Assembly (NCBI GenBank): GCA_025935735.1
Contig: JAICUS010000442.1
Span: 1-5,197, forward strand
Length of the DNA stretch: 5,197 bases
Direction: 5' to 3'
DNA from: Solirubrobacteraceae bacterium
GTDB taxonomy: Bacteria; Actinomycetota; Thermoleophilia; Solirubrobacterales; Solirubrobacteraceae
A model generated the notes under the pieces. It was given only the letters and a program-made list of their open reading frames with translations. It made no database searches and was not told where the DNA came from. Shown here in pieces: positions 1 through 5,197 of the stretch (position 1 is its first letter; each line of letters starts with the position of its first letter). Position numbers and translations under genes: made by a program.

Positions 1-486
1 CGGCATCAGGTTCGCGACGAAGACCTGCTTCTCCGGGTCCTTGGGCTCCATCAGGTAGGCGCCCGGGGAGCGGACGAGCTGCGTGACGACGACGCGCTCG
101 GTGCCGTTGATGATGAACGTGCCGCGGTCGGTCATCCACGGGAAGTCGCCCATGAACACCGACTGCTCGCGGATCTCGCCCGTCTCGCGGTTGATGAAGC
201 CGACCGTGACGGTCAGCGGGCGCGCGTACGTGAGGTCCTTCTCCCGGCACTCGTCGAGCGACGCGACCGGGTTGTCGAACGTGAACTCCCCGAACTGCAC
301 GGCGAGGTTGCCGGTGTAGTCCTCGATCGGCGAGATGTCGTCGATCGTCTCGCGCAACCCACCGCCTTCGGGATTGACCAGCCAGGCGAACGACTTCTTC
401 TGGATGTCGATGAGGTTCGGGACCTCGATCGGCTTTTCGAGGCGCGCGAACGTGCGTCGCACGCGGGGAGCATCAACGGAAGCCAA
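1..486 (-). CDS. rpoB: RNA polymerase beta subunit, N-terminal part (3' end outside window)
   Basis: This is the first 162 codons of RpoB, the beta subunit of the core RNA polymerase, which forms one side of the active-site cleft and binds rifamycins. The reading frame is open to the window edge. Recognisable stretches are [15 protein letters not shown] (residues 23-37), [18 protein letters not shown] (50-67), the [12 protein letters not shown] region (84-95), and [21 protein letters not shown] (111-131, the family's MG-x-P-x-MT-x-x-GTF-x-INGTER signature) followed by [11 protein letters not shown] (132-142). All belong to the N-terminal protrusion/lobe part; the rifampicin region lies beyond the window. 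The start is taken as TTG at 484-486, because GAGGAG lies 8 nt upstream (495-500) and no ATG in frame would keep the conserved N-terminus. A GTG at codon 10 is possible but has a poorer site. Normally rplL sits directly upstream; here a peptidase gene and about 425 nt of non-coding DNA intervene. Identity is very secure; the start is fairly secure. Confidence 0.97.
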   Translation of the reverse strand, partial: MASVDAPRVRRTFARLEKPIEVPNLIDIQKKSFAWLVNPEGGGLRETIDDISPIEDYTGNLAVQFGEFTFDNPVASLDECREKDLTYARPLTVTVGFINRETGEIREQSVFMGDFPWMTDRGTFIINGTERVVVTQLVRSPGAYLMEPKDPEKQVFVANLMP

Positions 487-494
487 GACGGCGA

Positions 495-500
495 CTCCTC
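495..500 (-). promoter_or_regulatory. Ribosome binding site of rpoB (supports TTG start)
   Basis: The minus strand reads GAGGAG 8 nt before TTG at 484-486. This is the only good Shine-Dalgarno match near the conserved N-terminus of RpoB, and it is the reason TTG is preferred over the internal GTG. Confidence 0.75.
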
Positions 501-566
501 GGGGAGGTCGGAGAACGGCGGGAGAGGTGCGCTGGACGTGCCCAGGGCATACAGGCGCGACCAGCC

Positions 567-575
567 AAGATAGCA
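567..575 (-). promoter_or_regulatory. Candidate extended -10 promoter element for rpoB
   Basis: The minus strand reads TGC-TATCTT, an extended -10 hexamer (TGn followed by TATCTT, with T1, A2 and T6 matching the consensus). It would start transcription near 560 and give a leader of about 74 nt before the TTG start of rpoB. No good TTGACA-like -35 lies at the usual 16-18 nt, which fits an extended -10 promoter. A strong terminator upstream at 912-943 makes a local promoter for rpoB necessary. This is pattern-based only. Confidence 0.45.
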
Positions 576-595
576 CAGGGGGTCGCGGACCCCTG
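576..595. repeat. Imperfect inverted repeat abutting the candidate rpoB -10
   Basis: On the plus strand, cagggggtc (576-584) pairs with gacccctg (588-595) around a gcg centre, with one unpaired g. It lies immediately upstream of the candidate extended -10 and so covers where a -35 would be. It could be an operator, or just GC-rich symmetry. A second short pair, gagcg/cgctc (595-599 and 605-609), is next to it. Confidence 0.4.
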
Positions 596-736
596 AGCGA
601 GGGGCGCTCGGCGCTCACGGACCCCGCCCGGCCCGGGTCCCGTATGTGGCGGGAAGGGCGCTGTGGGCGGCTGCGACTATCGGCCGAGTGGCCCCAGGAT
701 AGCGGCAGCGTCAACCTCCGTAGTTCCCCCGGATTC

Positions 737-766
737 CGGTTACCACGTCTGGGGGATGGTGGTCAA
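737..766 (-). promoter_or_regulatory. Weaker candidate promoter upstream of rpoB (TTGACC-N18-TAACCG)
   Basis: The minus strand carries TTGACC (766-761), an 18-nt spacer, and TAACCG (742-737) preceded by TGG. The -35 is good and identical to that proposed for the peptidase gene, but the -10 lacks the final T. If real it would give a leader of more than 240 nt for rpoB. Confidence is low because a sequence this long and GC-rich gives chance matches. Confidence 0.25.
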
Positions 767-851
767 CCGCTTTGGCGCGTAGATTGATGACCGTCCGAGC
801 ACCGCAGCGCCTCACCCGGGAGCGGCCCGTCACCGCCCCGGAGCCTGTCCA

Positions 852-868
852 GCCGGCGCAGCGCCGGC
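852..868. repeat. Perfect palindrome with 8-bp arms
   Basis: gccggcgc (852-859) and gcgccggc (861-868) are exact inverted copies around a single a. It lies about 43 nt past the terminator in the minus direction. No T-run follows on either strand, so it is not an obvious terminator. It could be a protein-binding site or a chance GC palindrome. Confidence 0.4.
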
Positions 869-911
869 GCACCGTCACATCGAGAGCGCGCGGGTTCCTG
901 GAGGGAACATG

Positions 912-943
912 AAAAGAGGGCGGCCATGCGGCCGCCCTCTTTT
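912..943 (-). terminator. Strong intrinsic terminator after the M36 peptidase gene
   Basis: A perfect 14-bp stem (912-925 with 930-943) encloses a 4-nt loop at 926-929. The GC-rich core is gagggcggcc/ggccgccctc. On the minus strand it is followed by TTTT (915-912); on the plus strand by TTTTT (940-944), so it can work both ways. The stem begins 3 nt after the TAG stop of the peptidase gene (947-949). No plus-strand gene converges on it, so its evident role is to end the peptidase transcript and insulate rpoB. Confidence 0.92.
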
Positions 944-946
944 TGC

Positions 947-3900
947 CTAGCGGTGGAGTCTGACGATCTTGGCGTCCGTCCGGCCGCCGGTCGCTGCGGT
1001 CAGGCGGGCGGAGACGGCGTGCCGGCGCAGCGCCCGGAACGTCGCGCGGTTCACCGTCAGCGCGACCGAGGTGGCGCGGCCGGTGCGGATGGTCACCGTG
1101 CGGCGGGCGATGCCGTGCGAGAGCGCGAGCGTGACCCGGCAGCGGGCCGGCAGCCTCCCCGACCCGGCGCGCAGGCAGGCCACCTTGACCGTCACCCTGC
1201 GCCGCGCGGACACCTTCAGGCGCTGCGGCGTGCCCGCCAGGCTCGGCCGCAGCCCGGCCACGGGCGTCGGCGTGGGCGTCGGCGTCGGGGTGGGCGTGAC
1301 GGTCGGCGTCGGCGTGGGCGTGGGCGACACCGTCGGCTCCGGCGTGGGCGCGGGCGCCGGGCTCGCGTCATAGACCTGCAGCTCGGAGATGCCGAGGAAG
1401 CCGCCGTCGCTCAGCGGGTCGCCCTCCTCGTCGGGCCCGGCCACCGAGCGGAACGCGATCAGCCGCACGTACTGCACACCGGCCGGCATCGCCGCGCCGG
1501 CGTTGAGCGGGACGCGGTTGAGGCGGTGCAGGTCCGACATGCCGAACGAGCCGTCGGAGACGTCGGTGAACGCGGCGCCGTCCGCCGACACCTGGATCTC
1601 GTAGGTCCCGAGCGAGCTGCCGACGAGGTCGCCGCAGTGCGCGGTCGGGTCGATCCAGATCTCGGCCGCGGGCACGGGGCGGGCCAGCTTGAGCGTGATG
1701 AAGCGCGGCGCGTCCTCGTGCTCGGGCGTGCCCGGGTCGTCGGTGTCGGTGGGCGCGGTCGTGTCGACCGCGGTCCCAAGGTCTGAGTCGAACATCTTGG
1801 CCGGACCGCAGCCGAACGCGGTCTCGTCGCGGAAGTTCGTCGCCGCGACGCTCGCGCGCTCGGCCAGGGCCGGGTTGGCGTCGGCGAAGTTGCGCCGCGT
1901 CGCCAGGTCGACGGTGACCGGCGCCGCGCCGACGGTCACCGGGCCGCTCTGCACGTCGGCGTAGCCCGCGGGCGCGTCGGCCAGCAGCGCGTCGTAGTGG
2001 CCCTGGGGCACGCCCGCGATGACGTAGCTGCCGTCGCCGCCGGTGACCGCCTGCAGCGCCGGCCCGGCGTTCGGCGTGTCGTGGCCGGCCAGGCCGACCC
2101 GCACGCCGGCGAGCGGCCGGTCGCCGTCCGCGCGCACGATGCCGCGGATCGTCCCCGTGGCCGCGCCCACGGCGGGCGGCAGCGAGAAGTCCTCGCGCGG
2201 CGCCGTGTCCTGGTCGCCGGCGCTGGAGGCGAAGTAGCCCATCCCGCGGGAGGCGAACACCCGCCAGATCAGCGCCTGGTCGCCGTTACCGGCCACCGTG
2301 TCGGCCTGCAGGATGCCGTTGCGCTCGTCGAGGTAGGTCGGCTCGGCCGGGCCGAGCCGCATGCCGCCGGTGACGATCTGCTCCGCGCGCCGCGTGCCCT
2401 CGGCCGGCCCGTGCGCGGCGATCAGCGCCGCCCGCAGCTGCCACAGCGTCTGGCCCCAGATCTCGCCGTCGGCGTGGACCTCGGGCACCGTGATCGAGTT
2501 CGTGAACGCCAGGATCTTGCCGAAGTCGCCGTAGGTGTAGCCGCCGGGGCCGGCGCCGATCGAGCCGGGGCAGTCCGCGAAGTCGTCGCCCGGCAGGCAG
2601 TCGGTCGGCTCGGTGCGGATCAGGTTCGTCCCGTTGTCGACGTAGCGGCCCTCGTCGACGTCGCCCGGACCGGGCGGGTCGGCCATCAGGCCCTGCTTGG
2701 CCACGAAGTCGAGCGCGTACCAGTCGCTCCACGCCTCGCCCATCGCGCCGGCCTGGGCGTTGTCGAGCGCGCCGAAGCCCTGCGCGTCGGTGATCAGCCG
2801 GTTCGACAGCCCGTGCGTGTACTCGTGGTAGACGACCAGCGGGTCGTCGGAGCCGTTGACGGCGCCGAACTGCAGGAAGTCGCCGCCGCCGATGTCGATC
2901 GGCTCGAACAGGTACATCTGCATGCGGCCGGGGATGCCGTCGGGCCGCGTGTCGAAGTTCGCGTTGTCCTGGTGGCCGCCGTCGGGCAGGCCGGCGTCGG
3001 TGTTCGCGCCGTCGTCGCTCTGGGCGAGCACGGGGTCGCCGCCGCGGCCGGGCGCGCCGGCGTTGTCCCGCTGGAAGTTGCCGGACGCGGCGTCGAAGCC
3101 GATCGGGGCGGCGGCCAGGTGGTCGTGGTAGAGGTTGACGAAGTAGAAGAGCTGGGTGGTCGCCTGCTTGGCGTTGAGCTGCCAGGAGACCGGTGTGGTG
3201 TGGTCCCACGTGCAGCCGGGCGGGTCGGGCGGGCAGAAGCCGGCGAGATCCGGGACGCTCTGGATCGGGTAGCGCCAGTCGCCGCCGCCCGAGGGGCCGA
3301 CCTCGCCGGCCGGCGGCACGGCCTCCTCGAAGTGGTCGACCATCGCGTCGGCGGTGATCGTCGTGCCGACCTGGTCGTCGGCGTCGATGAACGCGTGGGC
3401 GTTGTTGCCGGTCAGCGTGGCGGCGCCGGGCGCCAGCCAGGCGTCGAACGGCACGTCGTGCTGCGCGCCGCCCACCGGCGCGCCGGGGAAGTTGTCGTGG
3501 ACGAAGCCGTTGGCGAGCTTGACGAGGTTGGCGCGGCGGACCACCTCGCCGGTCTGGGCGTCGACCAGCGCGTCGTAGTCCTCGGCCTTGGACACCGGGA
3601 CGAGCGCCCGCCAGGCCAGCCGGGCCTGGCCGCCCGCCGTGTAGGCGACGAGCGCGGCGGCGCCGTCGCCCGCGAAGTCGGTCGTGCGCAGCGGGCCGGC
3701 CTGGCGCCGGACGGCCGGCGCGGCGGCGGCCGAGCCGACGGAGCGCAGGACGCCGGCATACGCCGTGCGCGCGCCGACGGCCGGGGCCGTGGCGTTGAGC
3801 GAGAGCCCGCCGCGCAGGCCGCCGCCGGCGTTGATCAGCCGGCCGTCGGCGGCGACGTTGGCCCGCAGGTCGCCGTCCACCAGCGGCACGCCGTCGATGC

Positions 3901-4348
3901 TGGCCTGCCAGATGAGGTGGGTGACGCCGTCGAGCGAGGTGTACTCGCGCGCGAGCGTCAGCCCGGCGAGGTCGGCCGCGGTCAGCCCGAAGGCGGCGAG
4001 GTGGGCGCGGACGTAGCCGAGCGCGACGTCGCGCGGGGCGGCGCGGCCGGCCGCGGTGAGGAAGCCGTCGGTGCGGCCGACCAGGCTCAGCCCGCCGCTC
4101 TGCGCGTCGGGCGTGACGAAGCCGCCGCGCCCGAGCTGCGCCCGCAGCGTCGCGCGGGCCTGTGTCGTCGCGGCCGAGGGGGCGGCCGCCTGGGCGCGCA
4201 GCCCGAGGTCCGGTGCCGTGCCCCGCGCGGCCAGCGCCGCCTGGCGCGCCGGCACCGCGGCGCCCTGCGGCCGGGCGGACGCGACGCCCAGCGCCGACGC
4301 CACTCCGAGCACCATCACAACCGGTCCCAGCCAACGCCGCCCGATCAC
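947..4348 (-). CDS. Secreted M36 (fungalysin-type) zinc metallopeptidase, multidomain
   Basis: A 1133-residue exported protease that should cleave proteins outside the cell. A signal peptide (RR at 4-5, hydrophobic 7-24, likely cut after ASA at 25) is followed by an FTP/PepSY-like propeptide (about 80-275), the usual inhibitor/chaperone of this family. The M36 catalytic part (about 280-715) shows FYFVNLYHDH (401-410), GNFQ (423-426), NANFDT with PDGIPGRMQMY (462-479), the zinc motif HEYTHG (H508, E509, H512) and GEAWSD with third ligand E538. The 26-residue H512-E538 spacing fits fungalysins as I recall them. H625 in VHADGEIWG may be the thermolysin His231 equivalent. Then come a carboxypeptidase-regulatory-like beta domain (731-817), a discoidin-like domain (about 825-994, ending GISELQVY), a Pro/Thr linker (997-1029) and a basic tail. 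All eight cysteines fall in close or same-domain pairs (372/379, 584/593, 847/905, 1058/1070), suiting an exported protein. The start is GTG with GGAGG 5 nt upstream. The gene sits between rplL and rpoB with its own promoter and terminator. Substrate unknown; family secure. Confidence 0.95.
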   Translation of the reverse strand: MIGRRWLGPVVMVLGVASALGVASARPQGAAVPARQAALAARGTAPDLGLRAQAAAPSAATTQARATLRAQLGRGGFVTPDAQSGGLSLVGRTDGFLTAAGRAAPRDVALGYVRAHLAAFGLTAADLAGLTLAREYTSLDGVTHLIWQASIDGVPLVDGDLRANVAADGRLINAGGGLRGGLSLNATAPAVGARTAYAGVLRSVGSAAAAPAVRRQAGPLRTTDFAGDGAAALVAYTAGGQARLAWRALVPVSKAEDYDALVDAQTGEVVRRANLVKLANGFVHDNFPGAPVGGAQHDVPFDAWLAPGAATLTGNNAHAFIDADDQVGTTITADAMVDHFEEAVPPAGEVGPSGGGDWRYPIQSVPDLAGFCPPDPPGCTWDHTTPVSWQLNAKQATTQLFYFVNLYHDHLAAAPIGFDAASGNFQRDNAGAPGRGGDPVLAQSDDGANTDAGLPDGGHQDNANFDTRPDGIPGRMQMYLFEPIDIGGGDFLQFGAVNGSDDPLVVYHEYTHGLSNRLITDAQGFGALDNAQAGAMGEAWSDWYALDFVAKQGLMADPPGPGDVDEGRYVDNGTNLIRTEPTDCLPGDDFADCPGSIGAGPGGYTYGDFGKILAFTNSITVPEVHADGEIWGQTLWQLRAALIAAHGPAEGTRRAEQIVTGGMRLGPAEPTYLDERNGILQADTVAGNGDQALIWRVFASRGMGYFASSAGDQDTAPREDFSLPPAVGAATGTIRGIVRADGDRPLAGVRVGLAGHDTPNAGPALQAVTGGDGSYVIAGVPQGHYDALLADAPAGYADVQSGPVTVGAAPVTVDLATRRNFADANPALAERASVAATNFRDETAFGCGPAKMFDSDLGTAVDTTAPTDTDDPGTPEHEDAPRFITLKLARPVPAAEIWIDPTAHCGDLVGSSLGTYEIQVSADGAAFTDVSDGSFGMSDLHRLNRVPLNAGAAMPAGVQYVRLIAFRSVAGPDEEGDPLSDGGFLGISELQVYDASPAPAPTPEPTVSPTPTPTPTVTPTPTPTPTPTPVAGLRPSLAGTPQRLKVSARRRVTVKVACLRAGSGRLPARCRVTLALSHGIARRTVTIRTGRATSVALTVNRATFRALRRHAVSARLTAATGGRTDAKIVRLHR
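1262..1360 (-). repeat. Pro-Thr linker encoded by GGCGTC/GGCGTG-type hexamer repeats
   Basis: This stretch encodes residues 997-1029 of the peptidase, mostly alternating Pro-Thr with a few Ala, Glu, Val and Ser. The DNA is a degenerate 6-bp tandem array (variants of ggcgtc and ggcgtg on the plus strand). Such linkers are extended and flexible, and often separate an exported enzyme from a binding or anchoring end. The repeat could change length by slippage in units of two residues without frameshift. Confidence 0.9.
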
Positions 4349-4353
4349 AGAAC

Positions 4354-4358
4354 CCTCC
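4354..4358 (-). promoter_or_regulatory. Ribosome binding site of the M36 peptidase gene (supports GTG start)
   Basis: GGAGG on the minus strand lies 5 nt before GTG (4346-4348), and this start gives a complete signal peptide. An in-frame ATG at codon 12 would remove the positively charged n-region and half of the hydrophobic core, so GTG is preferred. Confidence 0.8.
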
Positions 4359-4373
4359 CCGTCGATTCAGGCG

Positions 4374-4402
4374 ACCCTAATCGGACAGGGAGCGCGGGTC
4401 AA
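4374..4402 (-). promoter_or_regulatory. Candidate promoter of the M36 peptidase gene (TTGACC-N17-TAGGGT)
   Basis: The minus strand has TTGACC (4402-4397), a spacer of exactly 17 nt, and TAGGGT (4379-4374), a good match to housekeeping actinobacterial promoters (TTGACn / TAnnnT). Transcription would begin near 4367, leaving a leader of about 19 nt that just contains the GGAGG site. The hairpins upstream at 4454-4510 would separate it from rplL. This supports an independent transcription unit. Confidence 0.7.
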
Positions 4403-4413
4403 CGCAAGTTGAC
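4398..4413. promoter_or_regulatory. Candidate operator: inverted repeat overlapping the peptidase -35
   Basis: GTCAAC-gcaa-GTTGAC is a perfect 6-bp inverted repeat with a 4-nt centre, and one arm contains most of the -35 hexamer. A regulator bound here would block or contact RNA polymerase. In addition, aacgcaa occurs at 4401-4407 and again at 4421-4427, exactly 20 bp apart (about two helical turns). Binding by any regulator is inference. Confidence 0.45.
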
Positions 4414-4453
4414 GCGTAGAAACGCAAACGGGGCCCGCACTGAGCATCGAAGA

Positions 4454-4510
4454 GAAGGGTTTCGCCCTTCGGTCACCATTTGGCGCCGGCGCCGCAGCGA
4501 CGCCGGCGCC
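4454..4510 (-). terminator. Tandem hairpins after rplL, likely end of the rplJL transcript
   Basis: Going downstream from rplL, the first hairpin is a perfect 10-bp GC stem (4501-4510 with 4482-4491, 9-nt loop at 4492-4500) without a T-run. The second is gaaggg/cccttc (4454-4459 with 4465-4470, 5-nt loop), followed on the minus strand by TCTTC, a poor T-tract. Together they may terminate, attenuate or protect the rplJL mRNA 3' end. The weak tail means some read-through into the peptidase gene is possible. Confidence 0.55.
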
Positions 4511-4536
4511 GTGCCGTTGGCGACCTGCGGGCGACG

Positions 4537-4920
4537 TTACTTGATCTCGACGGAGCCGCCGGCCTCCTCGAGGTCGGCCCTGAGCTTGTCGGCCTCGTCC
4601 TTGTCGACGCCCTCCTTGATGGGCTTGGGGGCCTCGTCGACGAGCGCCTTGGCCTCCTTGAGGCCGAGGCCGGTGGCCGCGCGGACGACCTTGATGACCT
4701 GGATCTTCTTGTCGCCGGCGGCGGTGAGCACGACGTCGAACGCCGTCTGCTCCTCCTCGGCCTCAGCGGCGTCGCCGCCACCGCCGCCGCCTTGGGGCGC
4801 GACGGCCATCGGCGCGGACGCCGACACGCCGAAGGTCTCCTCCAGCGCCTTGATGCGCTCGGAGAGCTCCAGGACGCTGATCGACTTGAGCTCCTCGATC
4901 CATTCGTCAGTGGTGGGCAT
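4537..4920 (-). CDS. rplL: Large ribosomal subunit protein bL12 (L7/L12)
   Basis: A 127-residue L7/L12, the stalk protein that is present as dimers on L10 and recruits translation factor GTPases (EF-Tu, EF-G, IF2) to the ribosome. The N-terminal dimerisation part (about 1-33, with [16 protein letters not shown] at 17-32) binds L10. A flexible hinge (about 34-58) has six consecutive glycines (44-49) and then an acidic Ala/Glu run. The globular C-terminal domain (about 59-127) has [14 protein letters not shown] (72-80), the factor-binding stretch [17 protein letters not shown] (84-100), and ends in GGSVEIK. Length is close to the usual 120-130. The start is ATG with GGAGG 8 nt upstream. It lies 3 nt after rplJ, so the two are co-transcribed and their translation is probably coupled. 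In many bacteria L10 (with L12) represses this mRNA from a leader upstream of rplJ, which is outside the window. Confidence 0.98.
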   Translation of the reverse strand: MPTTDEWIEELKSISVLELSERIKALEETFGVSASAPMAVAPQGGGGGGDAAEAEEEQTAFDVVLTAAGDKKIQVIKVVRAATGLGLKEAKALVDEAPKPIKEGVDKDEADKLRADLEEAGGSVEIK

Positions 4921-4923
4921 TCT

Positions 4924-5197
4924 CTATTCCTCCGTGGGGGTTTCGGTGGCGCCGGCCTGCTGCTCGGCGACGGCCTGAAGTGCGCGGGCGAGCCCGCCGA
5001 TGAGGTTCCCGAGCGCGCCGGCCAGCCCGGTGAGGGGGGCGGCGACCCCGCCGACCAGGCGCCCGATGAGCACCTCGCGGCTGGGGAGCTGGGCGATCGC
5101 GTCGATCTGGGCCGCGGACAGCCCCGCGCCGTTCATCCAGCCGCCCTTGAACTCCAGGAGCTGGTTGCCGGTGGAGCGGCGGAAGTCGCGCAGCGCC
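4924..5197 (-). CDS. rplJ: Large ribosomal subunit protein uL10, C-terminal part (5' end outside window)
   Basis: About the last 90 codons of L10, the base of the ribosomal stalk. The visible protein begins ALRDFRRSTGNQLLEFKGG, then GLSAAQIDAIAQLPSREVLIGRLVGG, where LPSRE-x-L is a strong L10 signature. Next is a helix rich in Leu, Gly and Ala (APLTGLAGALGNLIGGLARALQAVAEQQAG), the C-terminal helix that binds L12 dimers, and a short acidic end (TETPTEE). The 23S-rRNA-binding N-terminal domain is outside the window. The internal ATG at 5134-5136 is not the start, because conserved L10 sequence continues upstream in frame. The stop is TAG at 4924-4926, and the rplL Shine-Dalgarno (4929-4933) lies within its last codons. 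Confidence 0.96.
   Translation of the reverse strand, partial: ALRDFRRSTGNQLLEFKGGWMNGAGLSAAQIDAIAQLPSREVLIGRLVGGVAAPLTGLAGALGNLIGGLARALQAVAEQQAGATETPTEE
4929..4933 (-). promoter_or_regulatory. Ribosome binding site of rplL inside rplJ
   Basis: GGAGG on the minus strand, 8 nt before the rplL ATG, overlaps the last codons of rplJ. This arrangement favours reinitiation, which fits the need for several L12 copies per L10. Confidence 0.85.

Larger units (their letters stand above)
487..911. other. Non-coding region upstream of rpoB
   Basis: About 425 nt between the terminator of the peptidase gene and rpoB. I see no convincing gene here. The one plus-strand open frame crossing it (from 335) begins inside rpoB antisense and resembles no protein I know. 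The region holds the rpoB ribosome binding site, two candidate promoters, an inverted repeat at 576-595 and a perfect palindrome at 852-868. It is long for a spacer inside a ribosomal/RNA polymerase cluster, consistent with a separate regulatory region for rpoBC. Confidence 0.7.

Noticed and set aside
335..787. 150-codon plus-strand open frame crossing the rpoB upstream region
   Set aside because: Its first part is antisense to rpoB and the rest resembles no protein I know; no convincing ribosome binding site was seen. Treated as chance.
1262..1360. Short repeats as a CRISPR array
   Set aside because: Units are 6 bp, contiguous and degenerate, without spacers, and they encode a Pro-Thr linker in frame.
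926..1786. 286-codon plus-strand open frame beginning in the terminator
   Set aside because: It starts inside the hairpin and runs antisense to the C-terminal domains of the peptidase; composition is Arg/Gly-rich with no family resemblance.
2286..4334. 682-codon minus-strand open frame inside the peptidase
   Set aside because: Different frame of the same strand; Arg/Gly/Pro-rich low-complexity translation without motifs, whereas the overlapping frame has the complete M36 signature.
4334..4348. Twin-arginine (Tat) export signal on the peptidase
   Set aside because: RR is present at residues 4-5, but the surrounding sequence (GRRWLG) fits the S/T-R-R-x-F-L-K pattern poorly. An ordinary Sec signal peptide explains the N-terminus equally well, so Tat is not claimed.
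487..4536. Mobile element carrying the protease gene
   Set aside because: I saw no transposase, no terminal inverted repeats and no evident target-site duplication around the peptidase unit, so a mobile element is not annotated even though the location looks like an insertion.
1997..4978. 993-codon plus-strand open frame
   Set aside because: It lies antisense to the M36 peptidase and rplL. Its translation is mostly Arg, Ala, Gly and Val with no recognisable domain, as expected when a high-GC3 gene leaves the opposite strand stop-free. The minus strand carries clear conserved motifs.
5134..5136. ATG as start of a separate 70-codon gene
   Set aside because: Conserved L10 sequence continues upstream in the same frame to the window edge, so this is an internal Met of rplJ.

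Overview
This high-GC window appears to come from an actinobacterium, most likely a deep-branching Thermoleophilia/Solirubrobacterales type. The grounds are the strong G/C preference at third codon positions, the actinobacterial-style RpoB and L7/L12 sequences, and a secreted protein ending in a Pro-Thr linker plus a basic, cysteine-paired beta-rich tail. I recall that tail style from this group, so the placement is inference. Every supported gene is on the minus strand and reads from high to low coordinates.

Layout in transcription order: the C-terminal part of rplJ (ribosomal protein L10, cut by the window edge); rplL (L7/L12), complete, 3 nt downstream and with its Shine-Dalgarno inside the end of rplJ; a 188-nt gap holding two hairpins (likely the end of the rplJL unit), then a TTGACC-N17-TAGGGT promoter; a 1133-residue secreted M36 (fungalysin-type) zinc metallopeptidase starting at GTG; a near-perfect intrinsic terminator 3 nt after its stop; a ~425-nt non-coding region with candidate rpoB promoter elements; and the first 162 codons of rpoB (RNA polymerase beta), starting at TTG and running off the window.

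The main point is the gene order. The bacterial order rplJ-rplL-rpoB-rpoC is interrupted between rplL and rpoB by a large exported protease gene with its own promoter and terminator. The protease has no obvious link to ribosome or RNA polymerase synthesis. It looks like an independent cassette, and it leaves rpoB dependent on its own promoter. The protease carries a signal peptide, an FTP/PepSY-type propeptide, an M36 catalytic domain with HEYTH and GEAWSD zinc motifs, a carboxypeptidase-regulatory-like beta domain, a discoidin-like (F5/8C-type) domain, a Pro-Thr linker and a basic tail.

I found no tRNA, rRNA, CRISPR, insertion sequence or clear new multi-gene system. The long plus-strand open frames are antisense shadows caused by the high third-position GC of the real genes.
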